The translations under genes were made by a program, and so were the position numbers. A model generated the notes under the pieces. It saw nothing but the letters and a program-made list of their open reading frames with translations. It was not told the origin of the DNA and ran no database searches. A stretch of DNA of 64,000 nt, taken from positions 1,757,334-1,821,333 of the forward strand of contig MU004185.1 in assembly GCA_010093605.1 (NCBI GenBank), written 5' to 3'. This document shows positions 34,041 through 46,303 of the stretch, piece after piece (position 1 is the first letter of the stretch; each line of letters opens with the position of its first letter). The DNA is from Lophium mytilinum (Eukaryota; Ascomycota; Dothideomycetes; Mytilinidiales; Mytilinidiaceae).

Positions 34041-37000
34041 ATGGAATCCGCTTCCAAGGCACGCGAGCAGGATGACGATGAACAGCCACAGAAGTTATCT
34101 GCAATCAGAACTGAAACAGCGTCAGACCATTCCGATCGTGGACCTCCTCAGTCGCTTTTTCATCATCGGGAAAGTAACGACTTGCCAGCTTCACGGTACC
34201 AACACGGGTACTTGACTTCGCAGCAGTCGCTTTTTGTTTCGGGCGAATGCAATGAGGAGCAGCTTAATGATCTATTAGGATCTAGAAATGAGAAGGACCA
34301 ACTTAGAAATGAGAGGGACCAACTTGAAGATGAGAGGGACCAACTGGAGGAGCGACAACGAGCGGAGCGACAGGAACGAAAAGCTGAACGTACACACTAT
34401 ATTCGCAGTATGATGGCAACTGTGTGGGTCCCACGGGCACTATCACCATCGCCTAATTCTCCCCTTTCTGCGTGCGACGAAGAGGAGCTTGCTGTTGCAT
34501 CTACAAAAGGTGAACGTCGGCGCTCCTTGGACGCAGAATGGGACAATTTTTCCAGTAGCTCAGAGCAATACGAAGAAGATCGTCTAATGAAGAGGTCTGA
34601 GATAGTAGCGTCCTATGATCAACAACAGGCCGTCGATCCATTGTTGACCCAGGAAAGGCGAGCACGTAAGGATATTCAATACACTGTCAGAAAACGTCTG
34701 GCACCTTTCCTTCCATATGTGGACAAGTCTCAATCCCCTCAACCATCCTCAGGCTACCTTGTTGACCGTCATTGGATAGACTTGGACCTCACGATCAAAA
34801 GCTGGCTGAATCAATGCGACACGACCCACCATGGCCATTGTACAAAGGCTGAAGGTGAACACGACGGATTCGATAACAAAAGTCCGATTTGGTTGATCGA
34901 TGTTGTTTCTTGGTGTCTTGTACGGGCCACGCCGGACAAAAGATACTTCGCGCTGAGCTATGTCTGGGGCCAAGCGAAAGGTTCGTGTGCAACTTCAGCA
35001 AACCTGGAAAGCCTTCAGCAGCGAAATGCGTTTAAACAAGACGAACTGGATATTCCGAAGCTGATTATCGACGTTATGAAACTCATAGATCTACTCGGTG
35101 AACGTTATCTGTGGTGTGACAGATACTGTAGGTATCACTGCGTGCATTCGATTAGAACTTGCTGACCCGCTCTATAAAAGGTATCGTCCAAGACCGAACA
35201 ACCGAAAAGATGCTGCAGTTAGATGCTATGGCACACATCTACAAAAACTCGTACGCTACGATCGTTGCATCTTCCAGGAAAAGTACTGCGGAAGGTCTCT
35301 ACGGGATTCGAGACGTTACACGCCCTCGCAGAAAGGGGAAAATTAGTCTAGGGGGTCCTTACACACCCAACAGGTCTAGTGCTCGAAGGTACTGGGACGC
35401 CACTGATTCATGGGCTGTTCCTGTGCATACAGACACCTCCGAAGGAGATTCATCAAACGACGAACACGAAGAAGCATCATCTGTGCGACGCTCTCCGGGC
35501 CGCGCCATGTCCCCGAAGAATATAAGCGACGAACCCGTTGAGCGTACTGCTAAGGAATCAAAGCTGAGCGAGTCTCATTGTTTTCTGAAGGTACATTCAA
35601 GAGGGACACGAACAAACACGCCCGAATCTGAAGAAGGCGTGAAAGAAGCGGCGGAGAGATTGAACACCGAAGACGGAACTCCACTAGTGGCCAAACTGAC
35701 AGAACCAACTACGGCTCAACCGCAGGCAGAAGAAGCTGAAGTTGATTACTTCGTCAGATTGGCAAGCCTATTGATGAATAGTGACTGGGGCTCTCGGGCA
35801 TGGACGTTTCAGGAGTCCCTTTTCGCGCGCCGAAAGATTGTGTTTCAAGATGAGATGGTGAATTGGGAGTGCCACTGTATCTCATGCTATGAAGGCCAAG
35901 CGACTTTTGGAAGCGATGATACTTCGACGTGCCTGAGCCCATGGTCTCCCATGTCCAGCGGCAACACATGGCCAGATGCTTACCGTTTCGCAAGACTGAT
36001 ATCGCTTTACAATCAGCGAGACCTGACTTTCCCAGAGGATGCCCACAATGCCTTTCTGGGGACGTTATCGGATCTATGTCAAACATTTTCCGGGGGCTTC
36101 GTTAGTGGACTGCCAGTAATGTTCTTCGACGCGGCTTTGATTTGGCAACCATACGAGCCCGCCATTCGTCGACGGAATACAGGAAACCGACCAGACAGTG
36201 AGCATATACATATACCCAGTTGGTCTTGGATAGGGTGGAAAGGCGACATTGATTCTAAAAGCCTACGGAGTAGCTATGACTACATGAGGAGAAACCCTGA
36301 TGAGTTCTTGACAGAAGAAGGGGATGAGTGGGAGCCTACGTCATGGCACACCGAAAGTACGGTCAAGTGGTCGTATAAGCTGAGGCGTGATTGCGAGAGC
36401 AACGAAATTTCTCCTTCCGGACACAGATTTCGAGACGTAACGTCACTCAATGAGGAAGACGCTACCAAACCTCCCGAAGGATGGAAGGCTCACAAAGACC
36501 AGGATCGAAAGCGAGACTACTACACTCATGTTTCCCGATACGAAGCAAGAGTTCTGGTATCCTATACCTCTTCGTGGTGAGCAAAAGGACGAATCTTGCC
36601 CTATATTTGCGCCATTCTTATGCGGCATGACGCGTAGCGCGCTCTTAAAGGTCGGGCGTACTTCCCGCAATTTTGAGGTGTCTCACTGTCTCTATGTTAA
36701 GCTTCTTGACAAATATGATCATTCCGTTGGATTTCTTCGCGTTAATAGGCCGGCGTCACTAGAATATGAATATGGGCCATCAGTTCGGGAAATCGAGGAG
36801 TACCCAGATGAAGGGAGCGAGATTGAGGTGATCGAACTGTCCGCAGGGTCCGTTAAAAGACAGAAGACAGAGGAGGTGAGCTTTGATGAGTGGCCAGTGT
36901 CTAACCGGGACTCCAGGGAGCATGGAACACTTTATGAGTTCTACAACGTGATGATGGTCAAGAGGCATGAGTGGTACGCAACTAGGGTTGCCGTCGGTCG

Positions 37001-37061
37001 TGTGGAGAAAGCTGTTTGGGAGCGTGTATCTCGAGAGCGCACCAGTATAGTTCTCGGATAA
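34041..37061 (+). CDS. HET-domain protein with a long coiled N-terminus
   Basis: Heterokaryon-incompatibility family; such proteins trigger cell death on non-self fusion. Exon 1 (34041-35127) encodes a charged N-terminal region with repeated NERDQLEDERDQLEE heptads. The HET domain follows, starting at RYFALSYVWGQAKG and running through LGERYLWCDRYCIVQDRT across the 53-nt intron (35128-35180) to LYGIRDVTRPRR. Exon 2 is open from 35181 to a stop at 36580, giving 828 residues. The usual family ending (EFWYPIPL, then about 160 residues) continues in a different frame to 37061. Either a short intron near 36.44-36.50 kb joins them, or one frame change has trimmed the C-terminus. The family's GWKAHKDQD linker lies inside that possible intron, which argues against splicing. 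Confidence 0.75.
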
Positions 37062-37452
37062 GATATCTAGAAGGTCTCCTTTAGCACCCAATAAAGCGTC
37101 ACCACTCAAGGCACGTGATTTGCCCGGGTACATGAGAGTACGTTTCTCATTACGATTTAAACTTCTAAGGAAACGACGATAAGGGCTCGGCCATCCTCCC
37201 TACTGGAATAGTGATGTTTTTTATTACTTAGAAGCGCGCTTCCGCCGCCACGTGACGTTGAATCTCTGAGGCTCTGCCACTGCATTGTAAAGTTCCCCGC
37301 TATCTCATCCTCAACTCGCTCTTTTGGATGTTCTTCCAAGAACTTACGGGCCAGCACAGTGATTGTTCTTTGGCTACTTGACGTGTGCATGTCTTAGTAC
37401 GTTTATGATTATATGATTTAATGATTTAGAAGCTCTCTAACCTTTCTCCCTC
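37062..37452. other. Spacer between the two HET genes
   Basis: Nothing coding is seen. It contains the 3' flank of the first and the promoter of the second HET gene. Confidence 0.45.
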
Positions 37453-39946
37453 ATGCGGCTTTTACGGCTTGAAGACTTCAGCCTCGTTGAAGTCGTTGGC
37501 AAGAACATTCCGCGCTATGCTGTTCTTTCACATACCTGGGGCCCAGATCAGGAGGAGGTCACCTATAAAGACATAGTGAAAGGCACAGGCAAGAATAAAG
37601 CTGGCTATGCAAAGATCCAATTTTGCGAAAGGCAAGCATCCTTGGACAGCCTTCAATACATCTGGGTGGACACTTGCTGTAGGCATCACTGCTTGCATTT
37701 CATTAGAGCTTACTGACCCACTCTATAATAGGTATAAACAAATCAAGCAGCGCAGAGCTTTCGGAAGCCATTAACTCCATGTTCAGTTGGTATCAAAGGG
37801 CGGAAAGATGCTACGTATATCTCTCAGATGTTAGACGTGATAACTCTGGGGAAAGCGATCCGTTCCCTCGGCATATATGGACGTCGGCCTTTCGAAACAG
37901 CAGATGGTTTACTCGGGGTTGGACGCTCCAAGAGCTTCTTGCTCCCACAATGATCGGCTTCTTTTCGACGGACGGCCACCTTCTTGGAAATAGGGCTTCA
38001 CTTCTACAAGAGATCCACGAGGCCACAGAGATTTCTATTGAAGCTCTTTTGGGAAGAAAATTATTATCTCATTTCAGCGTCGATGAGCGAATGTTATGGG
38101 CAAAGGGCCGCGAGACGAAACGCGAAGAGGACGCAGCATATTCTCTACTAGGCATCTTCGATATTCATATGCCTCTCATCTATGGAGAAGGACGTAACAA
38201 GGCGTTGAGAAGGCTTCGTAGAGAGATCAGAGAGTCCTTAAAGGATACTTCGCCCACTCGATCAATAGCGAACGTCTCTGAGCATGAAAACGCACCAAAA
38301 CGTGAAGAAGGCACGGCTTCCTTACGATTATCATATTCACACTCTGACTTGGTCGTAGTAGGTCTTTCAACCCCTGACCAGGAAACGGCACGAGACCGAA
38401 AAACACAATTCCAAAAAACACGCTCCACTATGAGGGCCAGCCTCCGCGCAAATTCGGGCGCCAACACTCTGGTGCTAGAGGCAAGTCCCACCACAGAAGC
38501 AAATAACAATGAACGTTATGCTACTCCGCAGGCAGACACTGCCCTTGTGGACCGCGACGCCGAGAATGAACGTCTGCAGCGTGAATTAAGCGCTGCAAAA
38601 GAACAGATCACGGCGCTTCAGAGCCAAATCCTTGTGGCCAACCAAGGTGAAAGCTTCCTTACGGTACGCGACGACGACTATTTCGAGAGTGCCTGCCAGC
38701 GGCTATATTCGCAGGCGCAGGAGTGGGTAGCACGTTTCTCAAAAGCCTCTGACAATACCCGCTGCCGGTTGTCCGCCAATATTCACGACGAAAAGGTTCA
38801 GGATCGATTGGACAATGCTATCCTTGATGGCTCTGATGTAGATATCCTGCTCGCTGATCGTGTGGAACGACGAAATGTCTTCTTGTCCGTCGTGATGGCC
38901 ATGATCTGGGAATACGTCTTTACTAGATACCTTTTTGGTCTAGATAGGGAACAAAGGCAAAAGTTGAAATCCTTGGAAAAGACCTTGCAAGAAACGGGTA
39001 TGTAGTGTGCGATGTTTCCAAGGTCACACTTGAGCTAAGCATGAATTCTGTAGCACCCGCCGGAGCCGTTGCGCAGTGGCGTGCGATCACCCTTACGTTT
39101 CTATCTAAGCGCGCGGCTTTCCAACAGCAGTGCGCTCAAGACACCGAGGCCGTGCTGCATGCGATCGATTCCACGGTAACTCGCGTCCTACCAGTATCGT
39201 CGGTGAACGTGTACCAATTTCAGCGTGCTCTTCGCGATATGCTCCGGTCGGCTGTCTCTCTATCCATCGAGATGCGCACGCAAAGAGCAGAGTACACCAT
39301 GCTCCCGCCGCTTCAACCTGAGTATGATGCCAACGGAGATCTGGTTGGGAAAGTCCTCTTCAACGCAAGTCTCATGAGTGGAGGGTCAGGCGAAACCACC
39401 TCCGACAACTACGAGCTGGAACGGAAAGGAACGGTGGTTAAAATGGTCCTCTTCCCACTTGTTGTAAAACGAGGGGATGACAACAGCGAAGAGATAGTGA
39501 TCTATCCAGCCCAAGTGCAGCTGGTTGCCAGCAACACTGTTGCTCAAGTTGACGCAAAGAAACGTACTCAAGATCGACAGAATTTGATGGATGCCGGCAA
39601 CACTGTTGCTCAAGTTGACGCAAAACGTGCTCAAGATCGACAGAATTTGATGATGGTTGCAGAAAGAAAGGTCAAGGCTCGGATGCTTAGTATGGACGAT
39701 CAGGTCTTTAAAGAGACGGGGAAGATGTCACCAGCCATGATGGAGGATTGGGAAAATAAAGCGCGTGCGAAAGTAGCAGCTGATAGGGAGGCCCGCATAG
39801 TGAGCTATGGCAGGGTGCATGTGCGTGGTGGAAAGATTATGGACCAGTCAGAGATTGATGCTGTCGCTGCCGCGAGGATACAACCCACTTTGGACGAGAT
39901 TAACGATGCCACCGAGAAGCAGAGGGCGAGGGGACGAGGAAATTAG
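37453..39946 (+). CDS. HET-domain protein (HET-E/D-like domain) with a C-terminal extension
   Basis: Exon 1 (37453-37678) starts MRLLRLEDFSLVEV and holds RYAVLSHTWGPDQEEVTYKD. After a 53-nt intron (37679-37731) exon 2 restores WVDTCCINKSSSAELSEAIN, RCYVYLSDVR and WFTRGWTLQELLAP, then AYSLLGIFDIHMPLIYGEG. This is a full HET domain of the HET-E/HET-D type. After it come a disordered linker and a coiled coil. The frame stops at 39005 (499 residues). A second frame from an ATG at 39041 to 39946 (AVAQWRAITLTFLSKR, SIEMRTQRAEYTMLPPLQPEY) looks like its natural continuation. A weak 40-nt GTAGTG...TAAG intron would join them; otherwise it is a separate 301-residue protein. Confidence 0.75.
39530..39655 (+). 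repeat. Coding tandem duplication, about 60 bp, two copies
   Basis: Within the second frame of the HET gene, the block encoding NTVAQVDAK..QDRQNLM occurs twice in a row. The copies differ by a three-base indel and a few substitutions, so the frame is kept. Confidence 0.9.
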
Positions 39947-40960
39947 GCTCGATAATGAAGAGAAGAAGCGCTAGACCCGCACTGAGAAGGAAGGATCTGC
40001 AGGTCTGAAGGCTGAAGAAAAGCGTGTCAAGGGTAAGTTAGGGTTAGGGTTATTGCGTGTTATTGGTAAATATCCTGACTAACAACAGCAGAACGCCAAA
40101 TATTTCATATGAAATCAGTCCAGATTTCGACGTGACGATAAGCAAGTCGGGTTTCGAGGGGAAGGGGGGTAGGTTTATTCATTTGGCAATGTTCAGGCGA
40201 ATTCTTATTTTCAGTGTAAATGTAAGTAAGTTGGTCTGCAGGCGGGTAGGGCTGACTAAATAGCGCATATAGCTCTAGAGTAGTATATTCTTGAAGTACT
40301 CTGCAACTTGGGAACAGCTTCAAACTCGGAAGTAAAGTTCGTGGAGCCGGGGTCGGTGAGATACAGGAGGGGAACGATGGTGTGATATCTCGGAAAAGAA
40401 ACACTTCACCGTATTGGTATCTCACTGCCAAATCATCACCAAATCATGCCTACATCACATCTTAACGAAACCACTCATAAGTAATCAGTATCAGTCTCAT
40501 TCTTTCCACTGCCTCAACCCCTCCCAATCCACCCTAAGGATCTCACCATCGGATATCGTGTAGCACAAGAAACGCCGCATCCCAATCCGAAGTCCGCCAT
40601 CCGAAAAGGACCATGATGCCACCCGACCCATAAGGGTGCTAAAAACAGCCAACGCCATCGCTCAATGCAGCAAGAGTGAATGCCCTTTCAGAATAATGCC
40701 TAATGGAGGCATGGAAAGAGGTAAAACCAGAAATGATGATCGGTCTTTCGATCTTTTGAAGCCCGAAATAGAGTAGCTTAAGTCTTCCGTTCGCAAAGTA
40801 AAGCAAGAACACAACAGGTGAGAAGAAGAAGAGAAACAGTAAAGAAATTTTTTGTGATGTACATGAAAGTGAAGCAAACATCGAGACTCGGTTCTGGCTC
40901 ATGGGCCAGAAATCCTCGGGCCGTGAGTTGAGATGTATCGATATCCCGCGTCGAAAACCA
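39947..40960. other. Intergenic; coding-like tail and a short TTAGGG run
   Basis: Just past the stop at 39946, Glu/Lys-rich coding-like text continues in another frame to about 40040, suggesting the ancestral protein was longer. At 40038-40052 lies TTAGGGTTAGGGTTA, two and a half telomere-type units. The rest, to the TAF2 stop, shows nothing. Confidence 0.5.
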
Positions 40961-43900
40961 CTACGGAGCCGGCGGTACTGAAGGCGCTGAAGCTCGGGGC
41001 CAATTTAACTTAAGCTTGAGTATCTTCGAAGGCCGTGGGGCTGCTGGGGCTGCCCTCGCAACGGCTGCTACTGAGTCGGTGCTCGCTTGGCGCTTGAGTG
41101 GCCGATGGTCGTCGTCGACGTCCTCGCTGCTTCGCTTTCTACTAGAGCCATTTCCGCTCGCAGCCGGCGAGAGCAGCGACGCAGCTGCTGCTAGAGATGG
41201 AGACTGGCGCTTGATATGTGCGTGGTCATGATGCCCTGCTACGGCTAGCACAGGTATGGAGTGTGCGGCGGCAGAGGGTGCTGCGGCAGTGGTGCGAGCA
41301 ATTTTCAAAGAGGCCGGTTTCGGCGCCTTCGAGACTATAGTCGCCACCTGCTGTTGCGGTACCTTGAGCCTAACGATACGGGACTTGGGGGCCCGAATCT
41401 TCTTTAAAGGAGCAGCCGGTGCTGGCAGTGCCGGTGGAGGCGAGAAGGCAGTGGAAGCCTGAGATGGTAAGGTTTGGGAGGAAGACGCCGACCGATGGAT
41501 GGGAGGCCGGACGTCGAGGGATTTAGGCGTTCCTGAAGGCTTGACTGCTGGTGCGGGATTGCCGTTGGTGACGAGATGTATCTTTGGAAGAGGTGGCTGT
41601 TTCTCAACAGCTTGCGCTTGAACATGGGCCACGATGGCCGCTTTGTTGCCCATCGTCAGCGTGAGGGTGCGCTTCGGCATAGCAGGCCTAGGACCGGTAG
41701 CTTTAGGAGCAGACTTATCCCAAGCTGGCTTTGGCATCGGCTTGGTACGAATCTTCTCTGTCTGAGAGAACTTCATCACGCCTCGTCCCCTATGCTGAGT
41801 TCTCCAATAACGTGGGTAACGCAGTACGATGGGAAGCGAGTCCTCAGCCTCGTACAGAAGGCCGCAGATCTCCAAAAGCTCCTCCATATCTCTGGCGCTT
41901 GTAGTTTGAGATCGGAGTGCCTCTTCTAACGCTTTCTTCAAAGTCTTATCCTCGGATATCTCCTTGCTCAGCGCGGCAAGAGCCCCGTTTACACTATTCT
42001 TTCGAGCAAGGTCGGCCTGGCGTTCAGTCGGACCGTCGTCCTGTTCGATATGGAGGATATCATCGCTCTGATCCGCCTGGGTGTCATCCTTCAATTCTCC
42101 CAAAGCTATCTGCCCAAGTGCATAGCCGAAGATACGGAGAAGTCGTCCCCTGAAGTAAGGGGAAGGGTCTGATTGCAAACTGTAGATCATGAAACTCAAC
42201 ACTGCCGGTTTTTTTATCATGCCCAGCTCCACAAGACAGTTCCACGCCTTCACTCGCACGTTGTCGGCGTTACCTAATTTGGTGTACTTCATGAACTCCA
42301 AGGGTTGGCGCGGAATGACTCTATTCTGCATGAGCGTCAAAAGGCACTCGAGAGCGGTAGTTGTGATGACGTTGTGGAACGATGATATCCACTCGTCGCT
42401 GCGTTGTAGACGACGTATTTCGGAAATAGCCGTCTGCTGGAATACGAGTTCGTCCGTGTTGTCGACGTCATCATCGTCGTCAACCCAGCTGCGTTGATTC
42501 GTAGTTGTCAACGTCTGGGCAAGACACGACAACAAAATGGCAACGTAGTGACTGTCGGAGAAGGCATTGTCCCCGTTGTCATTGTATGTCAAAAGGTTGG
42601 AAATGAAGTTTTTCACCCGCATTGTCGCCTTGCCATTAGTGTCGCGTATCCTCGCAACTGCCTTCGGGATCGCGCATCGGATGAGATATAGGCTACGATC
42701 GGAGAAGTCGTTTGGACGTGTGATGTTGGTCCCGGGTCTACAGAACAATGCCTTGAACGCTTTCTCGAGATGATCCAAGCCGATCCAATGGATATCTGCT
42801 CTCGCACAATTCGCTAGCGCGTCCGCTGCAATTGTGCGAATACCGTGGAAATATCGTCCATCCATCAAGGTTCGCACCAGGATGCTCGACAGTAACTCAT
42901 GACCGGGCTTCGAGGAAAGCCATTGGATGGACTCAAGCTGAGCGATTATATCCTTGTCCTGCTGCAACTGTGAGACGTACATGTACGAAGGCATGTTGAC
43001 GGCGCTCTTGCATATCCACTCGAAATCGGCATCAATCCGGTACCATTCGTAAGACTCTTGACTCATCTTATCTTCCTCATCTTTTGACCAATCGTAGAGC
43101 TCCCACTCACGAACCTCCTCTCCAGACTGGAGAACATCGCCGAGGCAGTACAGGAGGACATCATCCTGCGCATCTCCGACATCGATTCCTTGTGCGGCTG
43201 CAGCTCGCTCTTTTTGCCGGCGACTTCGCTTTAGGCGCTTGTACTTAGTGTTATATGGAATATCCACTTTGGTCTTCCGCGACTGGATGTCGACAATATG
43301 CTCATATGGCGTGCCATCTGCCTCGTGTATGCGAATGGTCATAGGCCCTGTGAAATGATGTTGCGTTGTTGCTGCATAAACGTGATGCTTGTCTTCCTTG
43401 ACCTCCCTCAGAAAATTTGAGGAATCTAAAACAAGCTGGTCGTCGCCAAAGTTTCCCATCGAAGTGCCTTGAATTTGGTCAATATGCAGTTCAATCATCA
43501 TCTTCTTTTTGTTGAATTTGGCAGTGCAGTGAAACGAGGGACACCCGCCACCCTCCACCCATTGTGCGAAGAACTTGTCTAACCGCTGGTGGCCGACTTT
43601 CTCGCATATGCGGTAGAATTCTTCAGTCGATATTGCAGAGTTCGGTAAAGTAGAGGCCTTGGCATTCAGAAGCATCCGCCAAAAGCAACGATCTACACCG
43701 TTCTTGCCACTCTGCTTGACGAGCCGTTGATGAAGAATCGACAATACCAACGGTGCTTTGAGTTCCATGAACTCCATTTCGCCAGGGTCCAGAGCAAGGT
43801 ATGGTCCGAGGTCTTTGATAGACGGTCGCTTGACGTCCGTTGCAACAATTTTGTCCGCCATAAGCTTCAGACGGTATTTGTGGTCGTTCTTTCCAAATAG

Positions 43901-45369
43901 TTCTCGCAAGTATAAATCGGTTATGAACCAGGCTCCTCCAACGATGATCCACCAGTCGGTAGGAGTCTGTGGAATGACGTATACGCCTATCCATTGACTA
44001 GCAAGGCCGTATACCAGCATGCGAGTGACATAGTTGATTGGGTCTAGTTCATTTTTCGGGTAGAGCAGTCGAGTGCTGCAAATTGACATCGAAGCCGATA
44101 TCGTGACATCGGTAGCCAAGTCATCGACAAAGCAGACCTTGTAGCTCGAAAAGGGATATGCCAAAAACTTCTCGGTGAAGAAGTCCGCAGCCTGTGCGAG
44201 CATCTCAGCGCTGTTCAGCACTTCCTCGGCTCGGCCTGGGAGACAAAAGGCGTGTATTCTGGAGGCGTTGGATCCTAGCCTCTCATCCACGTCACTGTCT
44301 CGAAATTCGGACAGATCGACATGCTCAAAGGGACCAACTGCGAAAGCAATGTGCTGAGGTAGAACCGGGGTTTCGCAGATGAACGAGACAGTCTTCCAGC
44401 TTGCGTTCTGTGTGTCGACGATCTTTGCAGGTTAGATCAACATCTGAGTTGTCAACAATGAAAACTTACATCATCTGTCATATCGCCCGAGCAGATCACA
44501 GACATCTCAAGCAACTTTTCCTCTTCGTCAAGACCCATAAAGTCATCGTCATCGGAGCCCATGACACTGTCGACCTTACGAGCTCCGTTAGAGAGCTCAT
44601 CGCCGCTGGTCTTGCTAAGGTCATCATGGCTGGCAACACCATTCGTAAGGGCACGAGGTTTGCGCAAAGCGTCTCCTAAAGTTCGAGGGCACCGGATGGA
44701 GAAGTCCCAAGTACATCTCGTCAAGGAGTCGTCCAGGCATGGGAACAAACAAGAAGCGATGCCCGAATAAGGAGAGTTCCGAGTGAATAGATGCGGGTAT
44801 TTCCCGTCTCCAATCTGAGCACCAGCAAATGCTAGTCCGTCTCTGAACTCATCGATATTGTATTCAACTACCACCTCCAGGGTATCAAATCCAGAAGGCT
44901 CAGCTGAGGAATGCTCCAAGGCCACATCTGCGAAAGCACTATGGCGTGTCACCATTCCAATATCCGCAAGGTCATCGCGGGCATCCGGTTGCGCAGGCTT
45001 AACATTCACGCCCTTCGGTAGAGTGATCACAAGCTCATTTTCTGTCCCATTCTTATGCGCATCAATCCGGGACTTGGGGAAATGATGCTGGTATATACCC
45101 GTTGTCAGATAGAGGTGGAGGCGTCTGTACAGGTCGCTGTAGGTCGAGGAAGCACTTCTGCCTTCAACGGTGACGGAAGTGGTCTTCAGTTGTCGGCAGT
45201 CCAGCCGTATGGTCCTGAGGTCTTTAACCGTGGGCTGGATAGTGAGTGCCGTTTTCCCTTTGATCAACCGCGACGCAAAGTCTATCTCGAGTCTGACGAC
45301 CTGGTGTAGGACCGTGAATCCCAGGTCTGGTCGGGCGGCGAGCACCTCAGGCTCCGTGTCCTCAGCCAT
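40961..45369 (-). CDS. TAF2: TAF2, TFIID subunit with M1-aminopeptidase-like fold
   Basis: TAF2 (TAFII150) is the TFIID subunit that contacts initiator DNA; its N-terminal half is a catalytically dead M1 aminopeptidase fold. Exons 45369-44470 and 44422-40961, with a 47-nt intron, give 1453 residues. Seen in order: FTVLHQVVRLEIDF (beta domain), DSLTRCTWDFSIRCP, a long acidic insert (GSDDDDFMGLDEEEK), then YKVCFVDD and a peptidase-like region without the HExxH zinc site. HEAT-like helices follow to about residue 1150. The last 250 residues are Ala/Pro/Lys-rich and disordered, with nuclear-type basic patches. The frame is open upstream to 45402, but 45369 is the first ATG. Confidence 0.93.
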
Positions 45370-46303
45370 GGCGCCGTAGGGGCCTGCTAGCCTCGAATCC
45401 ACAGGGCAGACCGAGAGCTAATATTCATCTCCAATCTTCCCTAAAGGCGACTCGTGTCTCCGCTGAAGAGCGGGCCAAAAGCGTGCGGCGCGACGGGGTG
45501 GGTGATTGCGAGGTGACTGCGCAGTTTGTCGGGCGGCGCAGCGAGGCGAGTGAGGCGGGTGAGGTGGTCGGGTGTAGGCGCGTCTGGGCTATGCAAGCGT
45601 GGGATCGCGAAGGTGAGCACAGCAATAGGTGTCGGTAGACGAGAGTGGTGTTGAGGTTGTTGTGGGGGTATGTTGGATGTCCTGGATGCCTCTCACTTCG
45701 CGGCAACTTGTCTGGTGCACGGGCCAAGGTCGTCGGGCAGCCGGTTCTTCCGTTCCGCGGAAAGCTTGGCTCGGCGACAAAAGCGACGTCGACATGGTAA
45801 CCTTAACGTTAACTTCCAATTCACGCGAGGATTTGCTGAGCTAGCTTTATGCATGCCCTTCAGGGTAGTCATAGAAGGCGAAAGTCATTGCATTAGAGCG
45901 TGGCCAGTCTCATGAACAAAGGCGGTGTCCTAGCACATGGACTGTTAGAAGTCATTTCGATACTCTATATGCGGTTTTCGAGGGCAGTATTTGCGACTCA
46001 AGCCTGTCGTAGAGACAGAATGCTATCTCAGCTACAGCTGTCTGTCCAAATCCTAGGCACATTACCTCTAACACTGCTTGTGGTAGCTCCATGGGCATTC
46101 GAGGCTCTCAAAACTACGTGAAAGCTGACGCTGCGGGAACTAGTAGAATATAACTCTTCACGGACTGTCTGACTTCTAGCTGGGTTACTCCTCGCAATGA
46201 TGTTGAATGAATTAGGATAGGAATCGAGCAATAACACATCCGTGGGCTCCATATCATGCTCAGTATCTGGATAGAAAAGAGTATTCGCTTCTATTCTAAG
46301 CTC
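45370..46303. other. Intergenic, TAF2 promoter side
   Basis: No gene seen between the TAF2 start and the stop of the APH-type gene. Only short frames on both strands. Confidence 0.45.
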
